A stretch of DNA of 64,000 nucleotides, taken from positions 186,001 to 250,000 of the forward strand of contig JAUICZ010000004.1 in assembly GCA_030429205.1 (NCBI GenBank), read 5' to 3'. Source of the stretch: Bacteroidia bacterium (GTDB lineage Bacteria; Bacteroidota; Bacteroidia; Chitinophagales; Chitinophagaceae). Made by a program: the position numbers and the translations under genes. Below, piece by piece: positions 43,367 to 52,260 of the stretch; the first letter of the stretch is position 1; the number at the start of each line of letters is the position of its first letter. The notes beneath the pieces are model-generated. The model was given only the letters and a program-made list of their open reading frames with translations. It was not told the DNA's origin and made no database searches.

Positions 43367-43609
43367 ATGAATATTTTCATTAGTGATACTGGTACTGGCG
43401 TTTCTAAAGAAAATATTAAGAACCTATTTTCAGAATTTGGTAGTGTTACATTGGTTGTAAGCAGTAAATATACACAAAGCAATAAAGAGTTCTGGTGGCT
43501 CATAATGACTGAACCATCAGACGCTAACAATGCAATACTTACACTGAATGGTTCAATTTATCAGAATAATAAAATCTGTGTATCAAAAGCCCTGTTAACT
43601 GTTAGATAA
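43367..43609 (+). CDS. Small RRM-like protein
   Basis: 80 aa with the secondary-structure order of an RNA-recognition motif: beta1 NIFISDT (RNP2 position), helix SKENIKNLFSEFG, beta VTLVVSS, beta3 EFWWLIMT (RNP1 position), helix SDANNAILTLNG, beta NKICVSKA. Bacteroidota often carry single-RRM proteins; here RNP1 is degenerate. It follows the winged-helix-like gene by 34 bp. RNA binding is inference. Confidence 0.6.
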   Translation: MNIFISDTGTGVSKENIKNLFSEFGSVTLVVSSKYTQSNKEFWWLIMTEPSDANNAILTLNGSIYQNNKICVSKALLTVR

Positions 43610-43757
43610 AAGAGAAAAAGTACATTATCTTTTCACAATAATTTCAAGATATTATATTTCCCTTAACGTAAGAGTATGCTGATAACCATATAGTACTCGA
43701 ACCAACTATAATTGAAAATAAGAGGTTTAGAAAACAGGGAAAATAGCAGAAGTAACA

Positions 43758-43785
43758 AAGCCTCTGATAATCAGAGGCTTTTAAT
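43758..43785 (+). terminator. Terminator after the RRM-like gene
   Basis: AAGCCTCTGA taa TCAGAGGCTT is a perfect 10-bp stem followed by TTAATTTTT. Confidence 0.75.
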
Positions 43786-43793
43786 TTTTATGT

Positions 43794-43837
43794 GATTCGG
43801 ATTGGATTCGAACCAATGGCCTACTGCTTAGCAGGCA
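43794..43837 (-). pseudogene. tRNA 3'-half remnant
   Basis: On the minus strand there is a perfect T-arm ATTGG-TTCGAAT-CCAAT, the acceptor 3' strand CCGAATC and discriminator A, preceded at class I spacing by CTGCTAA-GCAGT (anticodon loop with GCT). The 5' half, including GATTCGG to pair with the acceptor, is absent. Upstream on the minus strand are two TAAAACA-type tandem repeats (plus strand TGTTTTACC at 43852-43860 and 43863-43871). This is how a leftover attachment site looks. Confidence 0.5.
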
Positions 43838-43878
43838 TCAACACTTCAATTTGTTTTACCTATGTTTTACCCAACAAA

Positions 43879-43906
43879 AAAAGCCAACTCTCACGAGTCG
43901 GCTTTT
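43879..43906 (-). terminator. Terminator of tRNA-Leu
   Basis: An 11-bp stem (AAAAGCCAACT / AGTCGGCTTTT, one G-U pair) with a run of T on the minus strand. Confidence 0.75.
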
Positions 43907-43914
43907 AATTTCTG

Positions 43915-44000
43915 TGCCCCAGGCGGGACTTGAACCCGCACGGGCATTGCTGCCCACAGGATTTTAAGTCCTGCGTGTCTACCAATTCCACCACCAGGGC
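43915..44000 (-). tRNA. tRNA-Leu(TAA)
   Basis: 86-nt class II tRNA: acceptor GCCCTGG pairs with CTGGGGC (two G-U), anticodon stem CAGGA/TCCTG with loop CTTAAAA gives anticodon TAA, a long variable arm (TGGGCAGCAATGCCCG) and T-arm GCGGG-TTCAAGT-CCCGC. CCA is not encoded. Confidence 0.95.
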
Positions 44001-44022
44001 GCCTGGTACATTACTGTACAAA

Positions 44023-44054
44023 CAAAAAATTCCAAACCTAAGGTCTGGAATTTC
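44023..44054 (-). terminator. Terminator of tRNA-Gly
   Basis: A 12-bp stem with one mismatch (AAATTCCAAACC / GGTCTGGAATTT) and TTTTTTG on the minus strand. Confidence 0.7.
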
Positions 44055-44058
44055 TTAG

Positions 44059-44131
44059 AGCGGAAGACGAGATTCGAACCCGCGACCCTCACCTTGGCAA
44101 GGTGATGCTCTACCAGCTGAGCTACTTCCGC
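44059..44131 (-). tRNA. tRNA-Gly(GCC)
   Basis: 73-nt tRNA: acceptor GCGGAAG pairs with CTTCCGC, D-arm GCTCAGCTGGTAGAGC, anticodon stem TCACC/GGTGA with loop TTGCCAA gives GCC, T-arm GCGGG-TTCGAAT-CTCGT. CCA is not encoded. Confidence 0.95.
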
Positions 44132-44266
44132 ATATCTGTTAAGAACTAGGGGAGTGCAAAGATAAAGCCTTCATTTCAAAAACCAAACAGATGAATACAT
44201 ATTTCTTTTTTTGACGGGAAACTATTTCTAATGTGAAAAATACCTCCATAATCTCCCATATCTCTT

Positions 44267-44274
44267 TACTTTTG
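44267..44274 (+). promoter_or_regulatory. -7 box of ccmB
   Basis: TACTTTTG, exact consensus, 7 nt before the ATG at 44282 (near-leaderless). Confidence 0.5.
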
Positions 44275-44281
44275 CCAACAA

Positions 44282-44938
44282 ATGCAGAAAAGCCCGCTAC
44301 TAACGCTGATATATAAAGATTTGCTGACTGAATGGAGGCAGAAGCACACATTCTTCGGAGTCTTATTATATGTAGGTGCTACAGTATTTATGGTGTATAT
44401 GATGAGTGGCCAACCGGAAGCTAAAATATGGAACGCCCTGTTTTGGATCACACAGCTGTTTATTGCCGTTAACTCTATAGCTAAAAGCTTTCTGCAGGAG
44501 CACCCCAACCGCTTTAGATATTATTACACCTTGGTAAAACCCACACACTTTCTGATTGCGAAAATGACCTACAGCACACTCTTAATGCTGCTGGTGAGCA
44601 GTATATCTTTACTACTGTTTAATATTATGCTGGGGGCACCAATACACCAGTTGGGTGTTTTCATTGGAGTTACTGCAGTGGGTAGCATCAGCCTGTCTGT
44701 TATGTTCACCTTTTTATCAGCTATTGCTGCAAGGGCACAAAACAATGCATCGCTTATAGCCATTTTAGGTTTTCCTCTTGTAACCCCATTATTAATGATC
44801 TTAAGCAAGTTGGCAGTGAAAGCAATAGTTCCTGTATACCAACCCGGGTGGTGGAAATTACTACTTGTATTATCAGCGCTTGATATATTAATAATAATAT
44901 TAGGTGTAATACTATTCCCCTTTCTGTGGCAGGAATGA
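44282..44938 (+). CDS. ccmB: Haem exporter protein CcmB
   Basis: 218 aa with six hydrophobic segments and the CcmB start LLTLIYKDLLTEWRQKHTF. It is the membrane subunit of the CcmABCD complex that releases holo-CcmE during cytochrome c maturation. ccmC follows 39 bp later. No ccmA ATPase gene lies upstream: two tRNA genes on the other strand do. The products are needed for haem proteins such as the di-haem peroxidase at 15.7 kb. Confidence 0.9.
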   Translation: MQKSPLLTLIYKDLLTEWRQKHTFFGVLLYVGATVFMVYMMSGQPEAKIWNALFWITQLFIAVNSIAKSFLQEHPNRFRYYYTLVKPTHFLIAKMTYSTLLMLLVSSISLLLFNIMLGAPIHQLGVFIGVTAVGSISLSVMFTFLSAIAARAQNNASLIAILGFPLVTPLLMILSKLAVKAIVPVYQPGWWKLLLVLSALDILIIILGVILFPFLWQE

Positions 44939-44949
44939 TATATATCTGT

Positions 44950-44957
44950 TACATTTG
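44950..44957 (+). promoter_or_regulatory. -7 box before ccmC
   Basis: TACATTTG, exact consensus, 20 nt before the ccmC ATG; a second promoter inside the operon is possible. Confidence 0.35.
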
Positions 44958-44977
44958 CTAAAATTTATAATACAGCT

Positions 44978-45661
44978 ATGCGAAAATCCTGGTGGAAAGT
45001 CGCCTGTGTTTTACTACTTGCTTACGCACTCATAGGGGGGCTATTAATGCCTGTCCCTGCTCGTCATATCTTAAATGAAACCATACGAAACTTGTACTAC
45101 CACGTACCCATGTGGTTTACAATGATAATACTCTTTGCAGCCGGCTTTGGGTACTCTATTGCATATCTTTCCAGCAACAAACTGGAACATGATATTTATG
45201 CTGCAGGCTTTACGAAGGTGGGCATTGTGTTCAGCATACTTGGCATGCTAACAGGTATGGAGTGGGCAGAGTATACTTGGGGAGAGCCTTGGAGTAACGA
45301 CCCTAAACAGCTAGGCACTGCTATATCTATGCTCATATATTTTGCCTACCTTATTTTACGCGGCGGGTTGAGTGATGAAGAGAAACGTGCTAAGATAGGT
45401 GCCGTATACAACATATTTGCTTTTGCATTGATGATACCTTTAATTTGGGTATTGCCTAGAATGGTAGATTCATTGCATCCGGGTAATGGCGGTAACCCTG
45501 CTTTTAACCAATACGACTTAAATAGCAATATGAGGATAGTATTCTACCCTGCCGTTATAGGATGGATACTATTGGGCGTGTGGGTCAGCAGTTTGAAAAT
45601 AAGAATAGATCTTATACAGCATAAAAGAGATAACGACTTTTCGATAAATACTAATAGTTAA
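44978..45661 (+). CDS. ccmC: Cytochrome c biogenesis protein CcmC
   Basis: 227 aa, six transmembrane helices. The tryptophan-rich haem-handling motif WGEPWSNDPKQ is present, along with His42 (YYHVPMWF) and a second His in VDSLHPGN. CcmC loads haem onto CcmE. It is between ccmB and a ccmD-like gene. Confidence 0.92.
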   Translation: MRKSWWKVACVLLLAYALIGGLLMPVPARHILNETIRNLYYHVPMWFTMIILFAAGFGYSIAYLSSNKLEHDIYAAGFTKVGIVFSILGMLTGMEWAEYTWGEPWSNDPKQLGTAISMLIYFAYLILRGGLSDEEKRAKIGAVYNIFAFALMIPLIWVLPRMVDSLHPGNGGNPAFNQYDLNSNMRIVFYPAVIGWILLGVWVSSLKIRIDLIQHKRDNDFSINTNS

Positions 45662-45666
45662 TAACT

Positions 45667-45873
45667 ATGCGTAAAACAACCTTATTAGCTTGGGTAATAT
45701 TAATATTCAATAGCTTTGTAGCAACCGCACAGGAAAACTCACCTGAAATGGCTGAAACAATGCGATCTAACGGTAAAATATACGTTGTAGTTTTAGTATT
45801 AGCCACTATCTTTGTTGGAATTATTGCGTACCTGTTCAGACTGGAGCGCAGGATCAAAAAAATGGAACAATAA
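45667..45873 (+). CDS. CcmD-like small membrane protein
   Basis: 68 aa: an N-terminal signal-like segment (TLLAWVILIFNSFVATAQ) and one transmembrane helix (IYVVVLVLATIFVGIIAYLF), ending LERRIKKMEQ. The size, helix and basic tail fit CcmD, which stabilises the CcmC-CcmE contact. It begins 5 bp after ccmC. The signal peptide makes it slightly atypical. Confidence 0.7.
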   Translation: MRKTTLLAWVILIFNSFVATAQENSPEMAETMRSNGKIYVVVLVLATIFVGIIAYLFRLERRIKKMEQ

Positions 45874-45903
45874 TATCAGTATCATTTCTTAACTAAACTC
45901 AAT

Positions 45904-47319
45904 ATGGGAGGAGCAAAGAACTACAGTTTCTTCGCAGAAGTTGAACGCAACTTCGACAAGGCAGCAAAATTTACGAGGTTTGACCCAGGTATACTGGAAC
46001 AAATAAAAGCCTGTAACTCTGTTTACAGAATGAAATTCCCGGTTCGTATTAACGATAAAATAGAAGTTGTAGAAGCTTACCGTGTACAACACTCGCACCA
46101 CAAGCTACCATGTAAAGGTGGTATACGCTACAACATCAATGTAAACCAGGATGAGGTAATGGCGCTTGCCGCGTTGATGACTTACAAATGTGCTATCGTA
46201 AATGTTCCTTTCGGAGGAGCTAAAGGTGGTATTAAAATAGACCCTAAGAAGTATACCGAATTCGAGATGGAGAAGATCACTCGTAGGTATGCATCTGAGT
46301 TGGTTAAGAAAAACTTCATCGGACCGGGTACTGACGTTCCTGCTCCTGACTATGGTTCGGGCGCGAGGGAAATGAGCTGGATCGCTGATACTTATGCTTC
46401 TTACAAGCCGGGCGAAGTAGACTCTCTTGGTTGTGTTACAGGTAAGCCTATCACACAAGGCGGTGTACGCGGTCGTACAGAGGCTACCGGTTTAGGTACT
46501 TTCTATGGTATCCGCGAGATGTGCTCTGTAGAAGAAGACATGAAGAAGCTGGGACTTACAGCAGGGCTTGAGGGTAAAAAGGTTATCGTACAAGGCTTGG
46601 GTAATGTAGGTTACCATGCAGCTAAATTCTTCTACGAAGGGGGCGCTACCATTGTTGGTCTTGCTGAGTACGAAGGTGCTATTTATGATGAGAATGGTCT
46701 TGACCCTGATAAGGTTGTCGCTCACCGTAAAGAAACTAAGAGCATACTTAACTACCCGGGCGCAACTAATATTGAAAATAGCTCAGAGGCATTAGAAATG
46801 CCTTGTGATATATTGATACCGGCAGCGCTGGAAAACGTGATCAACGCTACAAATGCAGACCGCATACAAGCTAAGATCATCGGAGAGGCAGCAAACGGAC
46901 CTCTTTCTCCTGAAGCTGATGCCATCCTTCTTAAGAAGGGTTGCATGATCGTTCCGGATATGTACCTGAATGCAGGTGGTGTGATCGTATCTTACTTTGA
47001 GTGGTTGAAGAACTTAAGCCACGTTCGTTTCGGACGTATGGATAAGCGTTTCTCTGAAAACCAAAACACTCAAATATTAGCTGCGGTTGAAAACCTGACC
47101 GGTAAGAAAGTAACTGACATCGAGCGTCGTCAATTATCTCATGGCCCACACGAGGTAGATCTTGTATACTCTGGTTTAGAGGATACCATGATCGATTCTT
47201 ACCACGAGATCCGCGAGATGATGTTACAACTAGGTACCAACGATATGCGTACTGCAGCTTTTGTTGTGTCTATCAACAAAGTAGGTGTGGCATACGAAGA
47301 GTTAGGTATCTTCCCTTAG
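45904..47319 (+). CDS. gdhA: Glu/Leu/Phe/Val dehydrogenase family protein (glutamate dehydrogenase)
   Basis: 471 aa. The glutamate-dehydrogenase signatures are intact: PCKGGIRY (catalytic Lys region), PFGGAKGGI, and the nucleotide-binding [13 protein letters not shown] (G-x-G-x-x-G). It interconverts glutamate and 2-oxoglutarate plus ammonia. Strongly biased, orderly codon use (TAC, GGT, CGT) suggests high expression. It follows the ccm genes by 30 bp on the same strand; a separate promoter is not clear. Confidence 0.93.
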   Translation: MGGAKNYSFFAEVERNFDKAAKFTRFDPGILEQIKACNSVYRMKFPVRINDKIEVVEAYRVQHSHHKLPCKGGIRYNINVNQDEVMALAALMTYKCAIVNVPFGGAKGGIKIDPKKYTEFEMEKITRRYASELVKKNFIGPGTDVPAPDYGSGAREMSWIADTYASYKPGEVDSLGCVTGKPITQGGVRGRTEATGLGTFYGIREMCSVEEDMKKLGLTAGLEGKKVIVQGLGNVGYHAAKFFYEGGATIVGLAEYEGAIYDENGLDPDKVVAHRKETKSILNYPGATNIENSSEALEMPCDILIPAALENVINATNADRIQAKIIGEAANGPLSPEADAILLKKGCMIVPDMYLNAGGVIVSYFEWLKNLSHVRFGRMDKRFSENQNTQILAAVENLTGKKVTDIERRQLSHGPHEVDLVYSGLEDTMIDSYHEIREMMLQLGTNDMRTAAFVVSINKVGVAYEELGIFP

Positions 47320-47344
47320 TAGATCTTAATCATTGTCTATATAC

Positions 47345-47372
47345 AAAGGCTGCCTTCGGGTGGCCTTTTTTA
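47345..47372. terminator. Terminator after gdhA (bidirectional)
   Basis: AAAGGC (47345-47350) pairs with GCCTTT (47363-47368), inner CC/GG closed by TTCG, with T-run 47366-47371. It overlaps the stop of the convergent gene at 47370. Confidence 0.65.
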
Positions 47373-48089
47373 TTCCAGCAGGTTAAGCTTTTGGAGCTTT
47401 GTTTGAGCAGTGCTCTCTCCTACTTTTAATAGCTCGCTCAATTGCTCCTGAGAGATGGTATTTGTTTCAAATTGTTTCGGAATTGATGATTTCTTATCGG
47501 ACTCCACGATCTCGGTGCTCGTTTGTTGTGTTTTTGAAGTTTTTTCATCAAAGTTTTCTTGTTGCTCTTCGTTACGATGCAGTTCCTCTTCAATCTCTGA
47601 ATAGAAAATACCCGTTCGTTCTGCCTCAACACCTTGCACCTCTTGTTTTTGAACATGCACATGACCTACATGACTATTTACCTGGTGTTTATAATGCCCT
47701 GCCAGTTTACTGTCAACATCTATAGCCTTGAGTATCTGGTTGAAGTTGGGCCGCTGCAGTATAGTACACATATTGCAGTTCTTACCTTTGGTATGCTGTT
47801 CTATCAACGCATCGCCATTGGCGATCTGTGCCAGTATCTCGCGCTTACGCTGTATGGTCAGTAGTTCCTGTTTCAACTCAGCCCTCAACTCGGCTTCTAC
47901 CTCGTAACGAATACGGTTTTGAGCTGCCTCTATGGCTTCTCTTATTTCAGGCTTTCGTAATAGCCTGTTGGCCGCTGAGATGATGACATCAGGGTCTGCA
48001 CTGGGGTTTTCATAAGCTGTTTTGTAAGCGATGATTTTATCGCCATAGCGCAGGAATTCGGTAATAAACCGTTGCTGTTTCAAATTCAT
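47370..48089 (-). CDS. Orphan terminase-small-subunit-like protein
   Basis: 239 aa. The first ~65 residues (LKQQRFITEFLRYGDKIIAY, KPEIREAIEA) match the phage terminase small subunit pattern of an N-terminal HTH that recognises DNA. The rest is helical, with CNMC at ~105 and a polar tail with many Glu/Gln/Lys. No large terminase, portal or capsid gene is near, so this is a domesticated or solitary copy. Its function is unknown. Confidence 0.55.
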   Translation of the reverse strand: MNLKQQRFITEFLRYGDKIIAYKTAYENPSADPDVIISAANRLLRKPEIREAIEAAQNRIRYEVEAELRAELKQELLTIQRKREILAQIANGDALIEQHTKGKNCNMCTILQRPNFNQILKAIDVDSKLAGHYKHQVNSHVGHVHVQKQEVQGVEAERTGIFYSEIEEELHRNEEQQENFDEKTSKTQQTSTEIVESDKKSSIPKQFETNTISQEQLSELLKVGESTAQTKLQKLNLLE

Positions 48090-48226
48090 AGTGATATGGT
48101 TTAAAGAGCCTCTCCTTCCCTCCTCTCCAAATGAAAGGTGACTTTTGAGGCATTATTTACTATGGCAAATATACAACAATAGAACCAAATATCACACAAT
48201 TAGAAAACAACCTGCACTATTCAGTA

Positions 48227-51200
48227 CTACCTTTTCATCACTTTAGTTTGGTAACGGTTGTTGATCCTGATGATATACATACCGTTAGCAAGATTACTCA
48301 TATCTACAGTACATGCTTTTTTAGCAGGCTCTGCTACTTGCATCACCACACCCACTAAGTTTACTACCTCTACCTTATGTATCGGGTCTGCTGCATTTAT
48401 ATACAGAAGCCCGTCTACAGGGTTAGGGTATACAGACATTTGCTGCTGAGCTATACTGCTGACACCGGCCGGAAACACAGATAGCTTTGCACCATTTGTA
48501 TATGCCGGGCAAGCTGCCTGTGCTACCACACATCTGAACAGATGATTATTATTAGCAGCCGAGATATTGGACACAGTAAGCGTATTTGTAGCCGTACCAA
48601 TATATTGACCGCCGTCAGATATATCGTTAAAGCCGGAACCTGTATTTACCTGCCATTGGTAAGTCAGGGCAGTACCCGTTGCCGAGCATGTAAACATCGC
48701 AGTTTTACCAACATTCAAGCCCAGGTCTGATGGTTGTGTATTTACAGATGGCGGTTGGTTAACCGTTACTGTTATTGCATTACTGGTTACAGTATCTTTT
48801 ACATAACATGCGGCAGCAGGGGCTATAATATCACAGGTAACAACATCGTTATTGGCAGGGGTATAAGTATACGTTAATGTATTGATGCTGTTAATTGAAC
48901 CATTTACTTTCCATACATACACTGCACCTGTCGCTATATTTCCTGTTGCTGTAAAAGTATCTGGTATAGATATACAAGGCACAGGATTACTGCTGGCTGT
49001 AATAGATATTTTAGCAGTATCTGGTACTAATGTTGTTAACGTAATAGAGTTACTCGTATCATGGTCAGGCTCATAGCAGCCTGTAAGTGTAGCCGTAGCT
49101 ATGCACTCAACCGCATCATTTGCCAAAGGCGAGTATGAATAACTGTCTGCCGTAGCACCTGTTACATTGCTACCATTCACCCTCCACTGATATGTTGCGC
49201 CAGTTATGTTAACAGATGAGGTAAACGTATCTGCATCGCCCGGGCAAAGTGGATTAGCACTAGCTGTAATAGTGACATTCACTGCTGTATCTGCATGTAC
49301 GGTAATAGCAGAGTCTAACACCATAGAATCTACTGTATAACAACCGGACAAAGCTTTAAAAGTACAGGACACAACATCTCCATTAGCAGGCACATAACTA
49401 AAGGTATCTACATTTGCGCCCACATTTGTGCTCCCCACCTTCCATTGGTAGCTAATGTCCATTATATTGGTACCCGTAGTAAAATGCACACTATCTCCGC
49501 TACATACAGTATCGGCACTCACCATTAATGTATTAGAGGTGGTAGTAGCAGCATTCACTTTAAAAACTATTTCATTACTCACTGCACTTGTATCGAAGCT
49601 GCACCCACCTTGAGGCACTGTAATAATACAGGTAAGCGTATCATTATCATCAGGAGTAAATGTAAACGTAGCATTTGTACCTGATTGTGCTGTATCATTT
49701 ATCCTCCACTCGTAGCTGGCGTTAGATATTGCCGTTGTAGCTGTAGCGGTAACACTGGCACCTGCACACACCGTATCATCGCTGGCAGTGATACTAACAC
49801 TTGCAGGAGAAAAGTCACTCAGATCAAATCTGGCAAAGTATTGTGTATTTCTTACCGAAGAGCTTCCCATATCTTCGTCCCAGAACTTCCCTGTGACTAA
49901 AATAGTATCTCCATACGTCACAACATCTTTTAGTGTTCCGAACAATATAGACGGATGCCATGCAGGAGACGCTGCAGCCGTTGCAGTATCTATCAGGTTT
50001 ATTTGAGAATATAGATTACCACCACTTAGTATATACTGGTTACCCATCAACATCAACTTGTTTTTATACGAGTAAACCGTTGGCCATGAGATATTTTGCA
50101 ATGCAGTGTTACCCAAGCTCCAAGACGCTAAACCATTAGTACTTGTATCTATTTTAGCATAGTTATTAATGGATGTAGTATTGAAGCCGGTAAAGTTTCC
50201 TGCAACATATAATGAATTACCAAAAGGCTGTATTTTAGTAACACGATTGTTAAACGGATAGAAATGATTCGATGAGTTAGAAAAGTCGTAGTGTTGCATG
50301 CCTACATAAGAGGAAGAAGAGTTAAACAGATCCCCACCAAAATACACTCTACTACCCATAAAAGATATAGCATATACCCTTTTAGTAGCATTAGAGTAAG
50401 AGGCTGGAGTCCATGTATCAATAACACCGGATGTTTTGTTTACCCTTACTATAGCTTCGTGGTTGCCATTGTACACAAATTCAAACCGTCCGCCTATGTA
50501 TGCATAGTTACCATTTGTTTTTATTACTGTTACAGAAGCAAATGTTCCACTAACGTTCAGCGGGTTCCAGTTGGTAAGCGCATAATTATTCGCAATGCTA
50601 AAACTGGCAGCATATTTTCTGGACACACCATCTATTTGGTCAAACACTCCCCCGACATACACAATACCATTATCTACAGCTATTGTATTCATTCTATAGC
50701 TGTTGAATGTAGACGAAGATGTAGGTGTATTTCGTGGAGTAGGTTTGAAATTAGGCAATAGCTTATTGTTCTTAATATCAATGGCAGCCAGCCCGCTTCT
50801 TTGCGCTCCTTTTATTCCATTAAATTCACCACCAAAGTAAATGTTACCACCCCAGGCCTGTACTGTTCGTACAATTGTGGTAATGCTATCCATGCCTGCA
50901 TCAAAACTCTTTAATGTAGCTGTTGCTCCTGTATCTACAACTGCTACTCCAGGTCTTAACTGAGCGTTCACTCTTGTAAATTGTCCTCCGAGAATAATGC
51001 TCGAATCACTGGTTGCAATTGAATGCACCCAACCAGCAACATTAGGATCCCAACTGGTAGTGTTTCCCGTTGCAGTATCCAGCGCAGCGGCACCGGCTCT
51101 GTTGATGTTATTCACCTTATCAAAGGTGCCTACTATATATAGTTTACCTCCAACAAGCACCATATCTCTTATCGGGTAATTATTGACATCATGAATATTA

Positions 51201-52093
51201 GGGTTGAAGGATGTAACGTTTCCTGTATTCTTATCAATGACAGCAAGGTGCCTTCTGGTGGTTCCGCCAATAGAGGTAAAACGCCCACCTGTATACACTT
51301 TGTTTCCGTCTATAATAAACTTGTTAACCTGAAAGCCTGACAAACCCGGGTTAAAGCTGGTAACATTACCCGAACTTATCTGTACCGCACCTATTTTACT
51401 TCTTGAGCTGGAGCCTAATGTAGAAAAGGTACCACCTACATATATATTAGTACCGTCTGACGCTAGCGCTGTTACTTTATTATTTGCACCGGGGTTCCAA
51501 GAGCTACTCAAGTTACCTGTACTTAAAGAAAAGGCTGCCAGATTATTTCTTGTCTGTCCGTTTATTTGATAAAAGCTTCCGCCTATGTATACGGTATTAC
51601 CCTCTACTACCAATGCTTCAGGGTAATTATTTATGCTGGCTGGTAACATCTGCTGAATTTCCAGCTTACCTACCTGCCCTGTAGAGGTGATGTGTGCTAA
51701 ATGGTAACGATCAGAGTCTCCAACTTTGGTAAAATCACCTGCTATTACCCAACCGCCGTTTCCATCGGGTGCAGATGCCATTACCTTTCCGTTAGCCCTT
51801 GGCCAACTGTAGTGGCCTACCATATCTCCATTTGATTCTTTAAGCCGAGCAAACTTTCCCGTGTTTTTACCTACATATACAAAGTTCCCTGCGAAATAAA
51901 CCGTATCGTTATACTTCGCCATAGATATCTGACCGTCAGAATATACCAAGCCTCCAGTTGAAACATTACCTACAAATGCAAAATGCAGACTATCGTGTGC
52001 AAGGGAAATAGAGTCGCATTGAGCTTTTAGTGTATACGGAAAAAAGAATATTGCAAATAGCAAGACAAGGGTTGAGGGTCTCAAATTTCTCAT
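48227..52093 (-). CDS. Large secreted protein: beta-propeller-like repeats, Ig-like repeats and T9SS sorting domain
   Basis: 1288 aa. Signal peptide (STLVLLFAIFFFPYTLKAQ), then ~730 residues of repeats carrying VYVGGxFxxI, LAAxDxxTGN and WNP motifs (PQQ/propeller-like), followed by about four repeats of ~85 aa with ITASxxTVCxG...YxWRVN..N.T..YTPxNxDxxxC (SprB-like Ig folds with paired Cys), an Ig domain (PSVNTQPSDLGLNVGKTAMF), and a T9SS type A tail (MSVYPNPVDGLLYINAADP, ending YQTKVMKR). It should be exported and displayed on, or released from, the cell surface. The minus-strand -7 box TACCTTTG is at 52138-52145. Confidence 0.85.
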   Translation of the reverse strand: MRNLRPSTLVLLFAIFFFPYTLKAQCDSISLAHDSLHFAFVGNVSTGGLVYSDGQISMAKYNDTVYFAGNFVYVGKNTGKFARLKESNGDMVGHYSWPRANGKVMASAPDGNGGWVIAGDFTKVGDSDRYHLAHITSTGQVGKLEIQQMLPASINNYPEALVVEGNTVYIGGSFYQINGQTRNNLAAFSLSTGNLSSSWNPGANNKVTALASDGTNIYVGGTFSTLGSSSRSKIGAVQISSGNVTSFNPGLSGFQVNKFIIDGNKVYTGGRFTSIGGTTRRHLAVIDKNTGNVTSFNPNIHDVNNYPIRDMVLVGGKLYIVGTFDKVNNINRAGAAALDTATGNTTSWDPNVAGWVHSIATSDSSIILGGQFTRVNAQLRPGVAVVDTGATATLKSFDAGMDSITTIVRTVQAWGGNIYFGGEFNGIKGAQRSGLAAIDIKNNKLLPNFKPTPRNTPTSSSTFNSYRMNTIAVDNGIVYVGGVFDQIDGVSRKYAASFSIANNYALTNWNPLNVSGTFASVTVIKTNGNYAYIGGRFEFVYNGNHEAIVRVNKTSGVIDTWTPASYSNATKRVYAISFMGSRVYFGGDLFNSSSSYVGMQHYDFSNSSNHFYPFNNRVTKIQPFGNSLYVAGNFTGFNTTSINNYAKIDTSTNGLASWSLGNTALQNISWPTVYSYKNKLMLMGNQYILSGGNLYSQINLIDTATAAASPAWHPSILFGTLKDVVTYGDTILVTGKFWDEDMGSSSVRNTQYFARFDLSDFSPASVSITASDDTVCAGASVTATATTAISNASYEWRINDTAQSGTNATFTFTPDDNDTLTCIITVPQGGCSFDTSAVSNEIVFKVNAATTTSNTLMVSADTVCSGDSVHFTTGTNIMDISYQWKVGSTNVGANVDTFSYVPANGDVVSCTFKALSGCYTVDSMVLDSAITVHADTAVNVTITASANPLCPGDADTFTSSVNITGATYQWRVNGSNVTGATADSYSYSPLANDAVECIATATLTGCYEPDHDTSNSITLTTLVPDTAKISITASSNPVPCISIPDTFTATGNIATGAVYVWKVNGSINSINTLTYTYTPANNDVVTCDIIAPAAACYVKDTVTSNAITVTVNQPPSVNTQPSDLGLNVGKTAMFTCSATGTALTYQWQVNTGSGFNDISDGGQYIGTATNTLTVSNISAANNNHLFRCVVAQAACPAYTNGAKLSVFPAGVSSIAQQQMSVYPNPVDGLLYINAADPIHKVEVVNLVGVVMQVAEPAKKACTVDMSNLANGMYIIRINNRYQTKVMKR

Positions 52094-52098
52094 ATTAT

Positions 52099-52126
52099 AG
52101 TTTATAGATATTTCAGTTTATAGATA
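52099..52126. repeat. Pair of 12-bp direct repeats in the leader of the T9SS gene
   Basis: AGTTTATAGATA occurs at 52099-52110 and 52115-52126, between the -7 box and the start codon. Confidence 0.5.
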
Positions 52127-52137
52127 CTTCGGTGGCA

Positions 52138-52145
52138 CAAAGGTA
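52138..52145 (-). promoter_or_regulatory. -7 box of the large T9SS gene
   Basis: CAAAGGTA on plus, TACCTTTG on minus; 44 nt before the ATG at 52093. Confidence 0.5.
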
Positions 52146-52234
52146 TAGTTTTTACATTAAACGCTTTATTACCATTGGATTACACTTAAGTATATAAACC
52201 TCAAATACGATATATACACTTCCCATCTATTATA

Positions 52235-52242
52235 TACCTTTG
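52235..52242 (+). promoter_or_regulatory. -7 box of ftcD
   Basis: TACCTTTG, exact consensus. It contains the TTG at 52240 that could be mistaken for a start; the ATG at 52261 is therefore preferred. Confidence 0.6.
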
Positions 52243-52260
52243 CCCACAAACAAAATACTC

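Larger units (their letters stand above)
43610..43914. other. Intergenic region with terminators and a tRNA remnant
   Basis: About 305 bp with no protein gene: a terminator at 43758, a tRNA 3' fragment at 43794-43837, a tandem TGTTTTACC repeat and the tRNA-Leu terminator. Confidence 0.6.

Noticed and set aside
43794..43837. A functional tRNA
   Set aside because: Only the T-arm and acceptor 3' strand with an anticodon-like loop are there; the 5' half is missing and the anticodon stem mispairs.
47370..48089. Part of a prophage
   Set aside because: No other phage genes or integrase occur; only the N-terminus resembles a terminase small subunit.
48258..51684. Several plus-strand ORFs of 60-156 codons inside the T9SS gene
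   Set aside because: All are antisense shadows of a clear 1288-aa protein.
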